DNA of 64,000 nucleotides, from contig CM057135.1 in the NCBI GenBank assembly GCA_029964075.1, positions 17,882,863 to 17,946,862 of the forward strand, read 5' to 3'. Made by a program: the position numbers and the translations under genes. The notes below the pieces were generated by a model. The model saw nothing but the letters and a program-made list of their open reading frames with translations, did no database searches and was not told the DNA's origin. The DNA comes from Patiria pectinifera. Its lineage: Eukaryota > Echinodermata > Asteroidea > Valvatida > Asterinidae. Below, piece by piece: positions 13,001 to 24,600 of the stretch (positions are counted from its first letter, which is position 1; the number at the start of each line of letters is the position of its first letter).

Positions 13001-14714
13001 CCAGCAAAAGTTTATGATTTTCTATCAGTTGGAAGCCACAAAAAAGAAATTAAAAGGAAAACATTTGACATATGGGTGTACCTTTATCCATCTGTTGAAG
13101 TCGTCTTCCAACTTTCGTGACTTCCTCTACTGCAGGTGGTGCCTGGTACACATTAGCGTTAACGTTGGCAGTGTGTCCCATATGCTTGTAAAATAAGGCA
13201 CGTTCACCCTCTGGAACCTCCATACTGGCATAGAGTGTACTTGCCCTGTGCCTCATTGATGTTGCTGTTAGCTTGTTGGGCTCACATACTTTAGCCATTG
13301 TGCACACCCGTTGCACACTTTGCCATCCAACTATATGGCTTTGGCTATAGTGTATGCGGGGGAACATATATTTGTTTGATGGGTCCACAGTTTCTGCTTC
13401 TCTGACCTTTGGGTCCGCCAGCGTTTTCATGGCCTGGATGGTATCTTTGGGTATCAGTACAGGGACAAGATGATTGTTCCCTTTCCCTGTTTGATATGTT
13501 AGTTTCATCTCTCCAAACAGCTCTCTGTCCTTTTGATCAACATGATCAAGATATTCTTGATTGATCCACCCTTCATTCAGGGCCTCATCCCATTCACCCA
13601 AAAGCAATCTTGCTGGCTCGCCACCTCGCCGAGCATTGAACAGGGTTATACGTGAAGCTGCCAGGTCTCTTAGTTGTATGAACTCATGTGGTGACCAGAA
13701 AAGGTATTCGTCCTGAAGCATGGTCTGCATCTCCTTGATTGTGTAATCTCGCAGAAGTGAGACATCTTCCTCCTGGGGAAGTTGATCAGGTTTCCGTAGT
13801 TTAACATGCCTATTTCTGTTCAAGGTATATACAGCATCCCCAAACACAAAATCTTGGTTCAGATTGAGGACACTGACGAACTTGTCAATGGAATCGGCAT
13901 ATTCATCATTGCCCTGAATCAAGTGATAGCCTTTCACAACTTTTGCCATTCTTTTCAGTAGGTACAATATGGCAATCTTCAGACCTGCCTTGATCTTGTT
14001 TTGGTTTTCTTGCGTCACATCTGACTTGGTCAGATTGACGATGGCTTCCTGGAGGTGGTCAAAGTTTTTACGGTGTAGCATATCTCCAGATGATTGAGCT
14101 GGACTTGACGTTTCTGCCTTTAATTCCCGAAATTCAAGGAACAGCGAAGCCATTCGCCTCATGTCAGACATTACTGATCTTCTGACCTCCAGCTGTTTGT
14201 CTTGTTTGCGTTTCATTTTGTCGAATAATCGTTGACCGAGCATGCAGATTTCTGGTCCTCCCTGCATATTTGTCCGATTTCATCATCCCGAAAGCCGGCA
14301 AGTATTTCCTCCTTCAACTGTTTGGTGACAAAATGAGGCCGGGGCTTGAGGAAAGATGTTGTCAATGGTGAACAACATTGGACTGAGTCTTTGTTGCAGT
14401 TCTTCTTGTGGTGCCAAAAGAACCTCCGACTGTAGAATCCATTACATCCACTGCATAAGACAATGCTTGTGCCTTTCTTTTGTTTTCTCTGTGTCATGAG
14501 GTTTGATGATTCTCCAGACTTAATGAGTTCTTTATTATGTTCATATATACCCTGCAGCCTGAGTTTCTGGAAGACCCGGTTGCGTTCCCTCTGTGGAAGC
14601 TTTCTCGCATACTTGATGGTTTCTGCGTCCTTGTGTTGGCCACCATATGCCGGTTCAGCTTTCTTTGCAACATCCCACAAAACGGGCAAGGTCTGTGTGG
14701 CTTTTTCCAGTGTT
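10072..14714 (-). CDS. Tyrosine-recombinase-like multi-exon gene (Crypton-type or related)
   Basis: Proposed exons: 14714-13082, 12576-12520, 11825-11736 and 10211 to about 10072; all joins keep frame and use GT..AG. The N-terminal part has a zinc-finger-like CSGCNGFY..H..C. The C-terminal half of exon 1 shows the order expected of a tyrosine recombinase: FNARRGGEPARL (first Arg), TSMRHRAST (His/Arg box), YKHMGHT and then a Tyr in NANVYQAP. The last exon encodes KYHRWTKDET, a Myb-like start seen at the C-terminus of related animal proteins. The frame is interrupted once in the large exon. No reverse transcriptase accompanies it, which favours a Crypton-like DNA element or a domesticated relative over DIRS. 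The true 3' end is uncertain. Confidence 0.6.
10467..10847. repeat. Miniature inverted-repeat element in an intron of the recombinase-like gene
   Basis: Inward-facing arms of about 40 bp share CTCCGGTTTCTGGTATG (10488-10505 and the complement at 10801-10818), each preceded by GGC and an A-rich run. The interior has no reading frame of note. It looks like a MITE of about 380 bp. The GC-rich 10,890-11,010 segment beyond it has no recognised function. Confidence 0.6.
11508..11600. repeat. TTCGG-rich simple repeat
   Basis: Several GGTTCGGTTC/TTGGTTCGG units in a short span. It is a degenerate simple repeat inside an intron. Confidence 0.5.
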
Positions 14715-14859
14715 CTGTGAGATATATACAAAAAAAAGTACAGCAATAAAGGGGACTGCAATCATTGGAGCACTAGCTATTGCTTGTGATGAGTGGTACA
14801 TTGTGAGAAGCTCAGATTGTGCAGAAAATCCTAAGGGAAAAAGCTTGAAATGTTAAATT

Positions 14860-16750
14860 TTTCTCTGCAAAATATCATGATGCAGCACCAGATTCAAAAA
14901 AAGAAAAGCACCAGATTCAAAAAAGAAATGAAAAACAATGGCAGAAAGAGCAGAATCCTGAGACGCAAACACCATCACAAAAGGGCAGCAATAGGGAGAC
15001 CAGCCAAGCAAGATATTATGATGAAGATAACACCTCCAAAACTCATGCAACATGTGGAATTTGCGGCAGTCGACCTTCACATGCAAATTACCTGGCCCTT
15101 GATGCCGTGTTAAACATATTTCCAGCCACAAACTACTCAAACCTGTGTTATGTGCATCTACCATACAATATGCCTACTAACGACTGGTAGAAAGATTTAA
15201 ATTGTCACTGGCAAAAATGCTGCAGTGCCATTTTCATCAACTTTGTTGGAATTTAATTTTAAAAAATGTGTGTCAACCATCGTACCAAAAAAAATTGGAA
15301 ATTGGACCCCAAAAAGTAGGAAGTCGGATTTCCGATTAATCCCAACCCCCTACTACCTAGGGAGTGTGTAATATATTAAAATTGGAAGATTGAGGACTGT
15401 AAGGATTAAAAGCGGAATGGTTTCATTCACAATAAAAAAAATACATAAAATAGATCTTTGACCTTGATCTGTGAAAACTAATCTCAAAAAGTAATTTAAC
15501 CAAATGAGACAAAATTGGGTTCTGAGGGTTTCTCAAGGTGGCCAATCAGCACACCGAATTTCTTTTCACTCTGACATCCAAACATATGATCCTCTTGAGT
15601 GTACATCAATCTGTTACAGTGGATCACAAATAGTAAATGCATGCAATGAGCATATGAAAACGAAAAAGATCCAAACGTGCCCATAATGGGTGTCACCGTT
15701 GTCCTAGCAACGGGTTCTATAACGCTTGAGTAGTTCATCTGTTTGTCCCGTGTCTGTAGTCCGTGTGTGTTTTCCGGGTTTGTGTGTACATAGTTTATTT
15801 GAGTAAAGCGAAAGTAAATAATGCTTTGCTCTAAATATTCATGTTGCCAATAGTCTCGTCTTTTCTTTACTTCTTGCGTTGCTGGGTTTTAACAATGTTC
15901 TAATCATGTGACTTGTGGCCCACAAATCTTTAAACAAACGCTTTTTGCCACTGATCCCTAGAGACAGCGCTGTTATTAATATTTGCTGTGAGTAAAATTT
16001 GGGAATTTTACCGCCGAGAAACCAAGTCTTGGGACGGCGATGATCTCTGAGAGAGCCAAGCATTAACCTGCCACCAGACCGTAAGTTTCAAGTTCTGTTT
16101 ATGTGATTTTGTGTCATTTTCGCTATTTGAATGAGTGACGTTATACACATTTTAGTACATGTGATAACAAACACTATTTTTCGACTGTTCGATAGGTGAC
16201 GTTTACTAAGATCATGCATGAGTGTATTATAGAAGTGCATTCTTGATTGTCTGTGTAACCGAATATTTCAACCATATATTTTTGGCACATTTACTTTTTC
16301 TATCTCTTTTGAAAGTTTTATTAATGTTTTGTAACCCATTAGTCGGTACGTGGAATTGCATTTTCACAATTTTGGGATTGTTTTCATGTTTCCAAGTATT
16401 GAAATTATTATTATCTTCATTGTTTTATGTGCATGTTATATTTTTGTTCACCACTGTGAGCATGAGTGAGAAAATCTGTCCTTTAGCCCCGGGTGGGTCA
16501 GCCACTTATTCCAAGTTTCTGGAAAAGTAATTACCTCCAGGCAGGAGGCCTGACTATGTTCCTTATTTCATTAGACTAGTTGCTTTGTTTTATCACCTCT
16601 TTAGCTACGACTGTTTTTCATAATCCCTATGTGGTTTGCCCAGGAATGTGAGGCACTGGCCAACATTCTGTGGTTCATAAGATTTGAGGCTTTGCATGGT
16701 GGGGTATCGGTATCGTTTCGGTTTGCGGTAACACCATGTGGTAATAACTA
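14860..16750. other. No recognisable gene
   Basis: Apart from short A-rich runs and a few open but unconvincing frames, nothing was recognised. No convincing first exon for the recombinase-like gene was found upstream of 14714. Confidence 0.4.
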
Positions 16751-16754
16751 CTGC

Positions 16755-17830
16755 TTAGAAGATATTAGTTCTGAAAAGAACTTGTCCTGCTTATTATCAA
16801 CTTTGCTAAGTAGTTTTTTTGTTCTGATAAGAACAGTCCTGCTGTAAGTTCTACACGAACTTGTCTTTGGTCTCAACGTTTCGACTAGCCTGCTCTAGTC
16901 ATCGTCAGGAGACTGAAGATAGTTGGAAATGCTACTTCCTTAAGTAGGATTTGTTAGGATTGGGAGTGCTTGCTGGGCATGCCCTGCTCGCTCGGGTGTG
17001 TCAGTTGGATGTGAGCCTTGGGCATTGTGTTGAGGGATGCCCGATGAGCGTCCTGCTTGCTCAACTGTGTCAGTTGGCTGTGAGCCTTGGGCATTGTGTT
17101 GAGGGATGCCCGCTGAGCGTCCTGCTCGCTCAGGTATGTCAGTTGGCTGTGAGCCACGGAAGTTGCAACTTGGAATAACTGAATGCCATATGTTGCTTAT
17201 GAAATAGCCGATATCTTGTGGGACAGTGTCATGTTTGTGGATCTCAATAGCTTATCTGATACGACGGGTGTACCAGTGTTTCTCTGGGGCTATGATTTCC
17301 GCTTGTTCCCAATCAACAACATGATCCAGATCAGCAGAGTGTTTGACAATTGTCGATTTGTCAAGTTCCCCTCTGCGGCCGGGAGCTATGTGTTCTTTAA
17401 GCCTGGTGGTGAGGTCTCTGCCGGTCTCGCCAATGTACACTTTGCCACACGAGCAAGGAATTCGGTAAACTCCTGCTGGACTTCTCGGTTGTGCTTGTCT
17501 TTGTGGGTGTACTTTCGTTTCGAGTTAGTTGTGAGTTCGGTAGTAGACCTTAATATTGGCTTCACGGAGGATTCGATGGATCTTGTGTGATGCATGGCCA
17601 ATATACGGAAGGACTGCAACCGGCATGTCGGGTGTGTTCAGGGTCTGAGACATGCTCGAATCCGGTGCGAGGCTGTGATTCTTTGGTCTATACCCATTGT
17701 CTCTTAGCACTTTATTGAGGTGCTTCAGTTCGGATTGTAGGTGTTCATCATCACTGATGATATGTGCCCTTCGAAGTAGGGTGCGGTTCACCGAGGTTTT
17801 CATATTCCTGAACATATTCCTTCATCCATG
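16755..17830 (-). mobile_element. Penelope-like retroelement 3' end with GIY-YIG nuclease
   Basis: On the minus strand VYIGETGRDLTTRLKEH followed by WEQAEIIAPEKHWYTRRI is the GIY-YIG endonuclease that ends Penelope-like polymerases. Upstream, to about 17815, is the linker region typical of the group. Downstream, to about 16755, is the tail ending in a DDD(S)RLVETLRPK-like motif. The reverse transcriptase itself is missing, so this is a 5'-truncated, broken fossil. Confidence 0.8.
16975..17160. repeat. Tandem repeat of about 70 bp in the Penelope-like tail
   Basis: Just under three copies, spaced 70 and 69 bp, are recognised by CAGTTGG at 17001, 17071 and 17140. They lie directly downstream of the GIY-YIG domain and, in the minus direction, keep a frame open, so they may have lengthened the encoded tail. 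Confidence 0.8.
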
Positions 17831-18225
17831 ATTGAATTTTTGAATCAGCTGGATATCGGATGATAACTATTTTTAAATTGTGATGCCAACTGGCATAAAA
17901 GTGACTACTGGTTGCTTCAAAGATAATTCAAATTATAAGCAGATAATTGTTGCATTATATTTCTGGCCATTGCTTTTATAAGCATGACAATGTTATAGAC
18001 AAAAACAAAGAGTGTCCCCATGTTTGTACAGCAATTCTGAGGCTGATAAAGTCTTAAAGATCAATTTTCTTATTTTATACATATTGATCACAGTCTGTTC
18101 ATAGGTCTTTTGAATTTCAAAATGTGTTAGCTGTGTTAAAACTGGTTCAATACATGAAATTATTAAAGCTTATAACACGAGTAATTTGTGAAATAAATTT
18201 TGAAATTGAAAATGTATGTTGTAGG
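17831..18225. other. No gene; retroposon-like tail at its right end
   Basis: AT-rich sequence ending in GTGAAATAAATTTTGAAATTG (about 18,188-18,208), resembling a LINE/SINE 3' end. Nothing else was recognised. Confidence 0.4.
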
Positions 18226-18234
18226 ATGCCCATG

Positions 18235-18665
18235 TCAATGTCACGATAGCAGTCATGATAGCATTCACAGTGCATCATAGCATGCACATGCTATAAAGCA
18301 TTCAATTCATAGCATGCACAAAAAAAAATAGCATGCAATATAGCATGCACATGCTATCAAAGCATTCCTAATAGCATGCGAATAGCATGTGAATGCTATT
18401 CTCATAGCATGTGAATGCTGTTATAGCATTCACATTCGCAAGCCTAAATAGCATTCTCGATAGCATGTAAATGCTATAGCTCATTTACATAATTCGGGCT
18501 TCTGACATGCTATAAAACTGCTATCAGACTGCTATCCTCAAAGAATGCTATAAAAATTGTTTTAGGAAGTATAGACATGGCTTTTGGGAATGCTATCAAA
18601 TGGCAGTTCTCATAGCATTCGCCTGTTAAAATGCATGCTAAAAGAATGCTAAATGAATGCTACAT
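18235..18665. repeat. Cluster of ATAGCAT/ATGCTAT motifs, possible transposon subterminal region
   Basis: At least 18 copies of ATAGCAT(G/T)C or its complement, in both orientations and with irregular spacing, lie within 430 bp. Irregular two-way clustering of one 8-9 bp motif is unlike a satellite and like the subterminal binding-site arrays of CACTA and related DNA transposons. No terminus or transposase could be attached to it here. Confidence 0.7.
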
Positions 18666-18847
18666 GACAGCAGTCAAGTTTGGTAAGGGATGTGTAGCCG
18701 CTATCACTTCACCCATCATCCCAATGAACTCAGGACCTGGACAAGCAGTGGAGACACCGTCCCACATGAACACTGAACATTCAACTCCGCCCGTCATAAT
18801 GCAGCAAATAAACTGGACTGAAGATTAACTCCCATCACGTGCCCATA

Positions 18848-19935
18848 CTACTTCTTCAACATAACATCAATTTTGCAAACTGGGTTTTTCTGCTTTCGTT
18901 TTCTTAATTTTTCATTACGTGAACATCCCTCTAAAACCCAACACGGGCTACTCGGGTTGGTACGCATTCCAACGAGTGACAGAACATCAAGAGAAAAGTC
19001 ATCAAATGCATCTGTATCTCCATACTTGATTGAAGGAGTGGACATGATGGCTCCAATTTCACTCTGCACGAGTTGTCTGGGTTGTCCATACTTGCCAGTG
19101 AGGGCTTGGAGGGCCTGGGTGTACGGTTGACTGGCGTACAGGAATGACTTGGCAAGCTTTAATGCTCGGCCACCAAGTCTGTCGATCAGTATTTGGAACT
19201 TATACTGTTCGGAAAGATGGGGATGCACATCAATGAGGTTCACCAAAGCCAGCTTGAGGAGGGCGAATTATTTCTCCTTCCCATCAGAAAACTTTGGCAG
19301 GGTAGGTTTGGGGATCGCATGTGATGATGCAACAAGGAGATCCATAACGGTTGGTGTTGATGACGCCGTTAAGGAGGGTACAGAAGCCATTGGGTATGGC
19401 AAGTGCAGAGGACAAGTCCCTGGAGTAGGAATGCCTTGTCTTGGAGTGACATCACTGGTTACCACTGATGCGGGTAAGGTCGCACTCACTGGGGCACCAT
19501 GACAAACAGAGGTCGAAACACAGGGTAGTGTTTGCTGAATGTCCGGTGGTGAGGTCGAGGATGGGGCACCAGATGGAGTCGGATGACAGACAGAGGAGGA
19601 AACACATGAGTGTGCTTGCTGAATGTCTGGGTGAGATGTCACAAGTAGAGCACTTGGATTACCATGACAAACAGAGGATGAAACACCTGCTCGTCAAGTT
19701 TACGAAGTTGCTCATCGGCGGTCTGATCTTCCTGGAGTTGGCACTCCAGCTCGTTAAGACGAATTCTTCTTCTGAGTGTTCGCATCTTAGCTGCATCCTT
19801 ATCACTAAGACCGGATAGGTGTGAGTTACGGGAACTTGATGAGCTATTAGTGCGTTGGCTGCCGGAGTGCTTTGAGGCAACAGACTCATCACGGTTCTCC
19901 TCGGCCAGAACATCATCGGCATGGTGTTCAGTCAT
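18848..19935 (-). mobile_element. Gag-like fossil (BEL/Pao-like retroelement or relative)
   Basis: The minus strand carries a helical acidic start, then LPKFSDGKEK, then LIDVHPHLSEQYKFQIL, PYTQALQALTGKYGQPRQ and a SLVGMRTNPS-like end. This order is known from Gag-like proteins of BEL/Pao-type elements. No protease, polymerase or paired LTRs were seen. It is a partial, broken, old copy. Confidence 0.55.
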
Positions 19936-20756
19936 CGTGGTAAAATCCGCAGGTCGCTGGTGTAGAGGATCCGATTCGAAGGACCATGAAAGAAAGGGCA
20001 GGACAGGAGATTGGTGACGAGTCTATGATTGGTTGATTTGCTCTCCTTTAATTACTGATTGTTCTCAAATTACAATGATGAAGATAATAGCTGAGCTGAT
20101 TAGGTTAATTTACTGATGAAGACTTTAAGCCGTGGAATGGGAGCCGTGAACTGCAATGGAGGTTGTGTAAGCCGTGTGGTAGGCCGTGGTTCTACAAGAA
20201 AACCAAATTAATACAATAATAAATATTGGAACCTACATTTATGAGGTGACATGGAAACACATAAAAATGGACTAAGTTTCATGTAATAATTATCCCCCAG
20301 TATCAACTAAATTATCTAACAAACTGAGAGATTAGATAAGCTATTATAAGCCCCAAATTACACTCAATTAACCAGCAATAATGATTAAATATGAGGGCAT
20401 AATCCTTAGTAAATGATCAATAAAATGTACGTACATGTACCCATAAAACAACATGTGATGAAACCCACGTTATTTACCCATTACAACCCCCCCCCCCCCA
20501 CAAAATATCCCTCAAAATCATCTATGAATCTACTCACTTTTAGCTTCTACGCACAGCCGCTAATGGACGGCATACAGATGATAAGGACAATTTGGGTTAA
20601 CCTGGGATTTTACGTTTGATTGAAGGAATAATTAGGAGATTTATCGGAATGATTTCAGGACAAACGTGACTAAAATTGGAATCACGTTGGAATTTTTCTA
20701 GATTCATAATCACAAGAGGGCGCTATACCAATTTAACGCTTAGACACTTTCGTACC
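19936..20756. other. No recognisable gene
   Basis: AT-rich sequence with a poly-C run near 20,490. An AAGAGGGCGCTAT stretch at 20,713-20,725 resembles a short CTCF-like core, but it is isolated. Confidence 0.35.
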
Positions 20757-20885
20757 GCCCATGTTGCCAGAAATTCGGCATCCGGCACAATAAATGAAAT
20801 AAAACTTTTGACTGTGGCTCATACACATACATGTAAAAATCAGTTGTCATGTGTCATATCTCTATGTGAGTCTGAGTATAAGGAC
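20757..20885. repeat. 120-bp dispersed repeat, copy 1
   Basis: CCCATGTTGCCAGAAATTCG through GTGAGTCTGAGTATAA is repeated with only a few differences at 53,928-54,050. It overlaps the 3' end of the YqaJ-like frame, so the second copy may be a fragment of another member of that gene family. Confidence 0.85.
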
Positions 20886-22152
20886 ATTTTACTTCACAAA
20901 CCCCAATACCACTGCACTCGTACTCAACAATGCCATCTGGGGTTGCTCCTAGGTGTGGAAAGTCTGGATGGATATAATCCACAGTCTGAAACATTAACGT
21001 TGATGTGTTCACTCTTGAGATGTTCCGTGTACATGTTTCGGGCCTCCTTTTCCTTGTTCTCCCCCCAGTCTGTTGCATCAGATGAAAACTGCAAGGTATG
21101 AGGATAACAGATACGTTTGACAAGACTTGTACTGGGTTTGTCCACCAATATATGCGTAGCTGCATGCATGTTGCTGGCAGTGACTCCTCCCACTCTGTGA
21201 GTGTGCCACAGCTTGGATTGAGTTTGTTCGCATGTGCTACATTGAAGGTTTGTATTCTGAGCTGGTGTGACCCTCAGTGTTGTCATGATTTCCGCTGCCT
21301 CATCCTGGAGACTGACGAGACTAGTCTGCAACTTGTCTGACTGTCTAAGCTGAAGAAGATTTTGAGGGAGGGAATCCGTCTTTGGCATGTACTTCTCAGC
21401 AAACTCGTCCTGAAGGCTGATGATGGCTGGTTTGCATTTTACTTTTAACGTCTGATTGCAAGCAGCAATACTTCTGAAGTACTGCGACTGTTCTTCTTCT
21501 GTGGTCTGTTTCACTTCTTTTCTTGGTGTTGCACATCTCTCTTTTAACTGTTATTGCCTTGATTTGGGATTACTGAAGTCCATATCCTTCACCATTTTAA
21601 ACTCAAATTTGTCCAGCTGCTTTGGAACAATCCACTGGCACAGCCTTGAGGTGCAACAATCCTGGTTTATTGTAGCATTGGTATTATGGAATACAGTTTC
21701 ATCAATGTAAAAGAGAAGAGCTGCAATGTGACTGCATACTTCTCCTAAACCTGCTTTTTATGTGCAGTGTCCGTACAACACAATCCCATCTGCTGTTGTA
21801 CACACCCAAGAGTAGCACGGTTATTTTGAGGGCTGCTGTGAATGACGAACTTTACCTGTGACAATAACTTTACTGTCATCACATTTCTTGGATCGAACAG
21901 TCGTAACCCGTCCGTCCACTGTATAAAAAAAGGATAAGCATCAGTTCCCTTGTAAGCTCTCATTTGCTCGCTGGTGTAAAAACTATTGGTTTTCACAAGG
22001 TAGAAAATTATGTCCCTGTATGTTACTTCCGGAAGATCTCGCCAATGTGTACTGTAGCCGCTTGTCTTTGAACCTTTGTTGAGATGTATAAAATCCTCCC
22101 CTAAGTCTGTGATCTTGCGAATGAACCGTCCATAACCTAGGGGATCTTCAAT
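20854..22152 (-). pseudogene. Decayed SWIM zinc finger plus YqaJ-type exonuclease gene
   Basis: Reading in the minus direction from a splice acceptor near 22,152, one meets EDPLGYGRFIRKITDLG, then NSFYTSEQMRAYKGTDAY, a Cys/His stretch ending GEVCSHIAALLFYIDE (SWIM-like), then QWIVPKQL, then TASNMHAATH and finally LGATPDGIVEYECSG with EVKCPY. The last two are the YqaJ nuclease core (D..ExK). The same SWIM+YqaJ order is known from multicopy invertebrate proteins. Reading is interrupted several times, so it is a relic. Its role in any mobile element is unproven. Confidence 0.75.
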
Positions 22153-22659
22153 CTGTTGACAGAAAACTGAAAATACACTTGCTTAATTTCGAGGAAAAAT
22201 TTGACCAACACAGCCAGTACAATAGATATTTGTATGACATCAATTTTTTAAAGCACCTCCAAACAAAATTTCAGGGGCATAATCAATTACATTTACTTGT
22301 TTTTCTTTCACAGAAACTTGTCCAACACTTAGATTTGCTCACGCATTACATATTGACAAAACATTTATACCCAATTTGATTTTTTATTTCATTGCACTTG
22401 TTCTATTTAAAACTTTACAATGCAGTGGCTATCGTAACGTCAAACCTCTATCTGGTTCTCTGACATATTTTTTAATGTTAGGATCTTTAACTGTCGGAAC
22501 CAGACTATCAACTGACTCTCCCTTTAAAAAAAATCCTCCAAAGCCACTGCCGATTACACAGTAGAAAATGAAATCCACTTTTAAAAAAAGCAATCTGGTT
22601 CAATGGGCAGTTACAAATCTGATTTGCAATGGTGTTTTTGCAATAATGATATGGGCTAG

Positions 22660-23120
22660 CACAAGTACTAGAACGTTGGGCAAAAAAAATGCCCAACTTA
22701 TTGCCCAACGTTGGTTCAATAGTCACCATGTACATCTATTGGGCAATTATTACCCAACGGTCGTTGGGCAATGTCTTTACTAAATAATTAAGCAAACGAA
22801 AATGACCCAAAAGTTGGTCATTTAGTACTTCCCAACTTTCGGTTGGCTTAGTTTATCCAAGGGTTGGTAATGATAGGTTTCCCATTTATTTGGCAGTAAA
22901 AGTTACACAATTGTTGGCTAATCATTTTGGCTAATTTGTTGGGCAAATTTCAGAACGTCTGCTTAATAGTTGGGAACTTGCTATGAAATACTTGGGCAAC
23001 TGCGTATCCAGTTTATGACCAATTGTTGGTAAATTCTCGTTCACTGCCATGATACGTTGGGCACAAATCTATTGAAAAAGCTCAATAGTTGGGACTGAAT
23101 CTAACCATAAAATGGGTATT
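22660..23120. repeat. Left subterminal motif array of the CACTA element
   Basis: Ten GTTGGG/CCCAAC hexamers and many more TTGG/CCAA cores occur in both orientations within 460 bp, several as TTGGGCAA. This corresponds to the subterminal repeats bound by TnpA in plant CACTA elements. The binding protein here would be the SAM-domain product (inference). Confidence 0.75.
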
Positions 23121-23299
23121 TCCTTTACAACAGTTGGTTAATAAATGACTTCACAAAAAAAGTTTTGTTTCTCCCTCTTCTTTTTATTAACAAACAATTT
23201 CTACTCAACAAGGCCTTAAAAACATACAGGTTTGTTTTTTCAAATTGAAGAAAAAAATATAAGGAAAGAATAAGTTGTTTCAAATAAATAACATGTTTT

Positions 23300-24600
23300 T
23301 TTTTTCTTTTTGTAAGAAACTTTAAATGTCTTGAGGAGATATGGCAGATGTTACAACATGTCTGTTTGAAAGCAAGTTGTAACATCCACTACTTATCCTC
23401 AAGACTTATCCACAAATTCCAAATAAAAAAACAGGGAAATCCTATTCGTTTCAGAAAAAAAACATTTAAACATCTACATCTTCGGTAAAACCTTAATGGT
23501 TTCTCAAATATAGAAAAACAATTGCTTTGAAACAGAAATGCTTTTATTTTTTCTGAATTTTGTTTGTAACAAACTCAAGCCAACTTCTTGAAGAGAAGTA
23601 ACAGATGTTACAAAATGATGGTTTAGGAAATTGAGTCGCAGGTTTCTTTTGCAAATAAAAAACAACAACAAAAAGTAACATGTTTGTTTTAAAAAAAATA
23701 TGGAATACTACTATTTCCCCTCAAGACTTTGACATTTTCTCACAATAGAACAGATCCAAGAAAATGGAATTTTCAAACAAAGTTGTAAAATCTTGTAAAG
23801 ACCAACTGCAATGGGGTCCCTCTATAAGGACAAACTCGCCTGGTATCCTAAAAATACAGGAACATACATGCTGTATGCACTGCATGTCTGCTGCAGTGTT
23901 TAGAGAACATTTCTGTGTGCACGGTAAGCCTGCAGGCCTCTCAGGCAAACAAGTCGCACTTCTTCTTCAAAAGAAAATATTGAGGACAAGTAGCACATGT
24001 TACAACATGTCTTTTGCAAAACAAAGTTGTAACATCTACTACTTATCCTCAAGACTTTTAAAGTTTCTAACAAATTTCAAATAGAAACAGGAAAAGCATA
24101 GGGTTTCAAAATCTACATCTTGCAAAGACCTTAATGGCTTCTCAAGTATAGAAAAACAATTTGCCTGGAAACAGAAATGTTTTTTTTTCTGGAATTTTTT
24201 TATAAGAAACTTGAGACACCTTTTTTGATGATAAGCAGCAGATGTTACAAAATGATTGTTTCGAAAATATAATGCAAAATGTACTTCACTCTTTCTTGCA
24301 AAAAGAAAACAACAGAATAGAGCATGCATGTTTAAAAAAAGTAATACTACTACTTCCCTCCAAGACTTTGAAAGTTTCTTACAAATAGAACAAATCCAAA
24401 AAAACTCATGTCTTAAACAAAGTTGTAAAATCTTGTAAAGACCAACTGCAATGGGGTCCCTCTATAAGGACAAATCGCCTGGTATCCTTAAAAAATACAG
24501 GAACATACATGCTGTATGCACTGCATGTCTGCTGCAGTGTTTAGAGAACATTTTTGTGTGCAAGGTAAGCACGTAGGCCTCTCAGGCAAGCATTGTCTCT
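23300..24600. repeat. Two-copy direct duplication (about 640 bp) including the end of the SAM gene
   Basis: TCTTGTAAAGACCAACTGCA occurs at 23,791 and 24,431, and about 150 bp after each are nearly identical. The second copy contains the stop codon of the SAM gene. The first is a downstream duplicate of the same exon end. Inside each unit are self-complementary stretches around GATGTTACAAC and GTTGTAACATC. It may supply alternative 3' ends. Confidence 0.75.
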
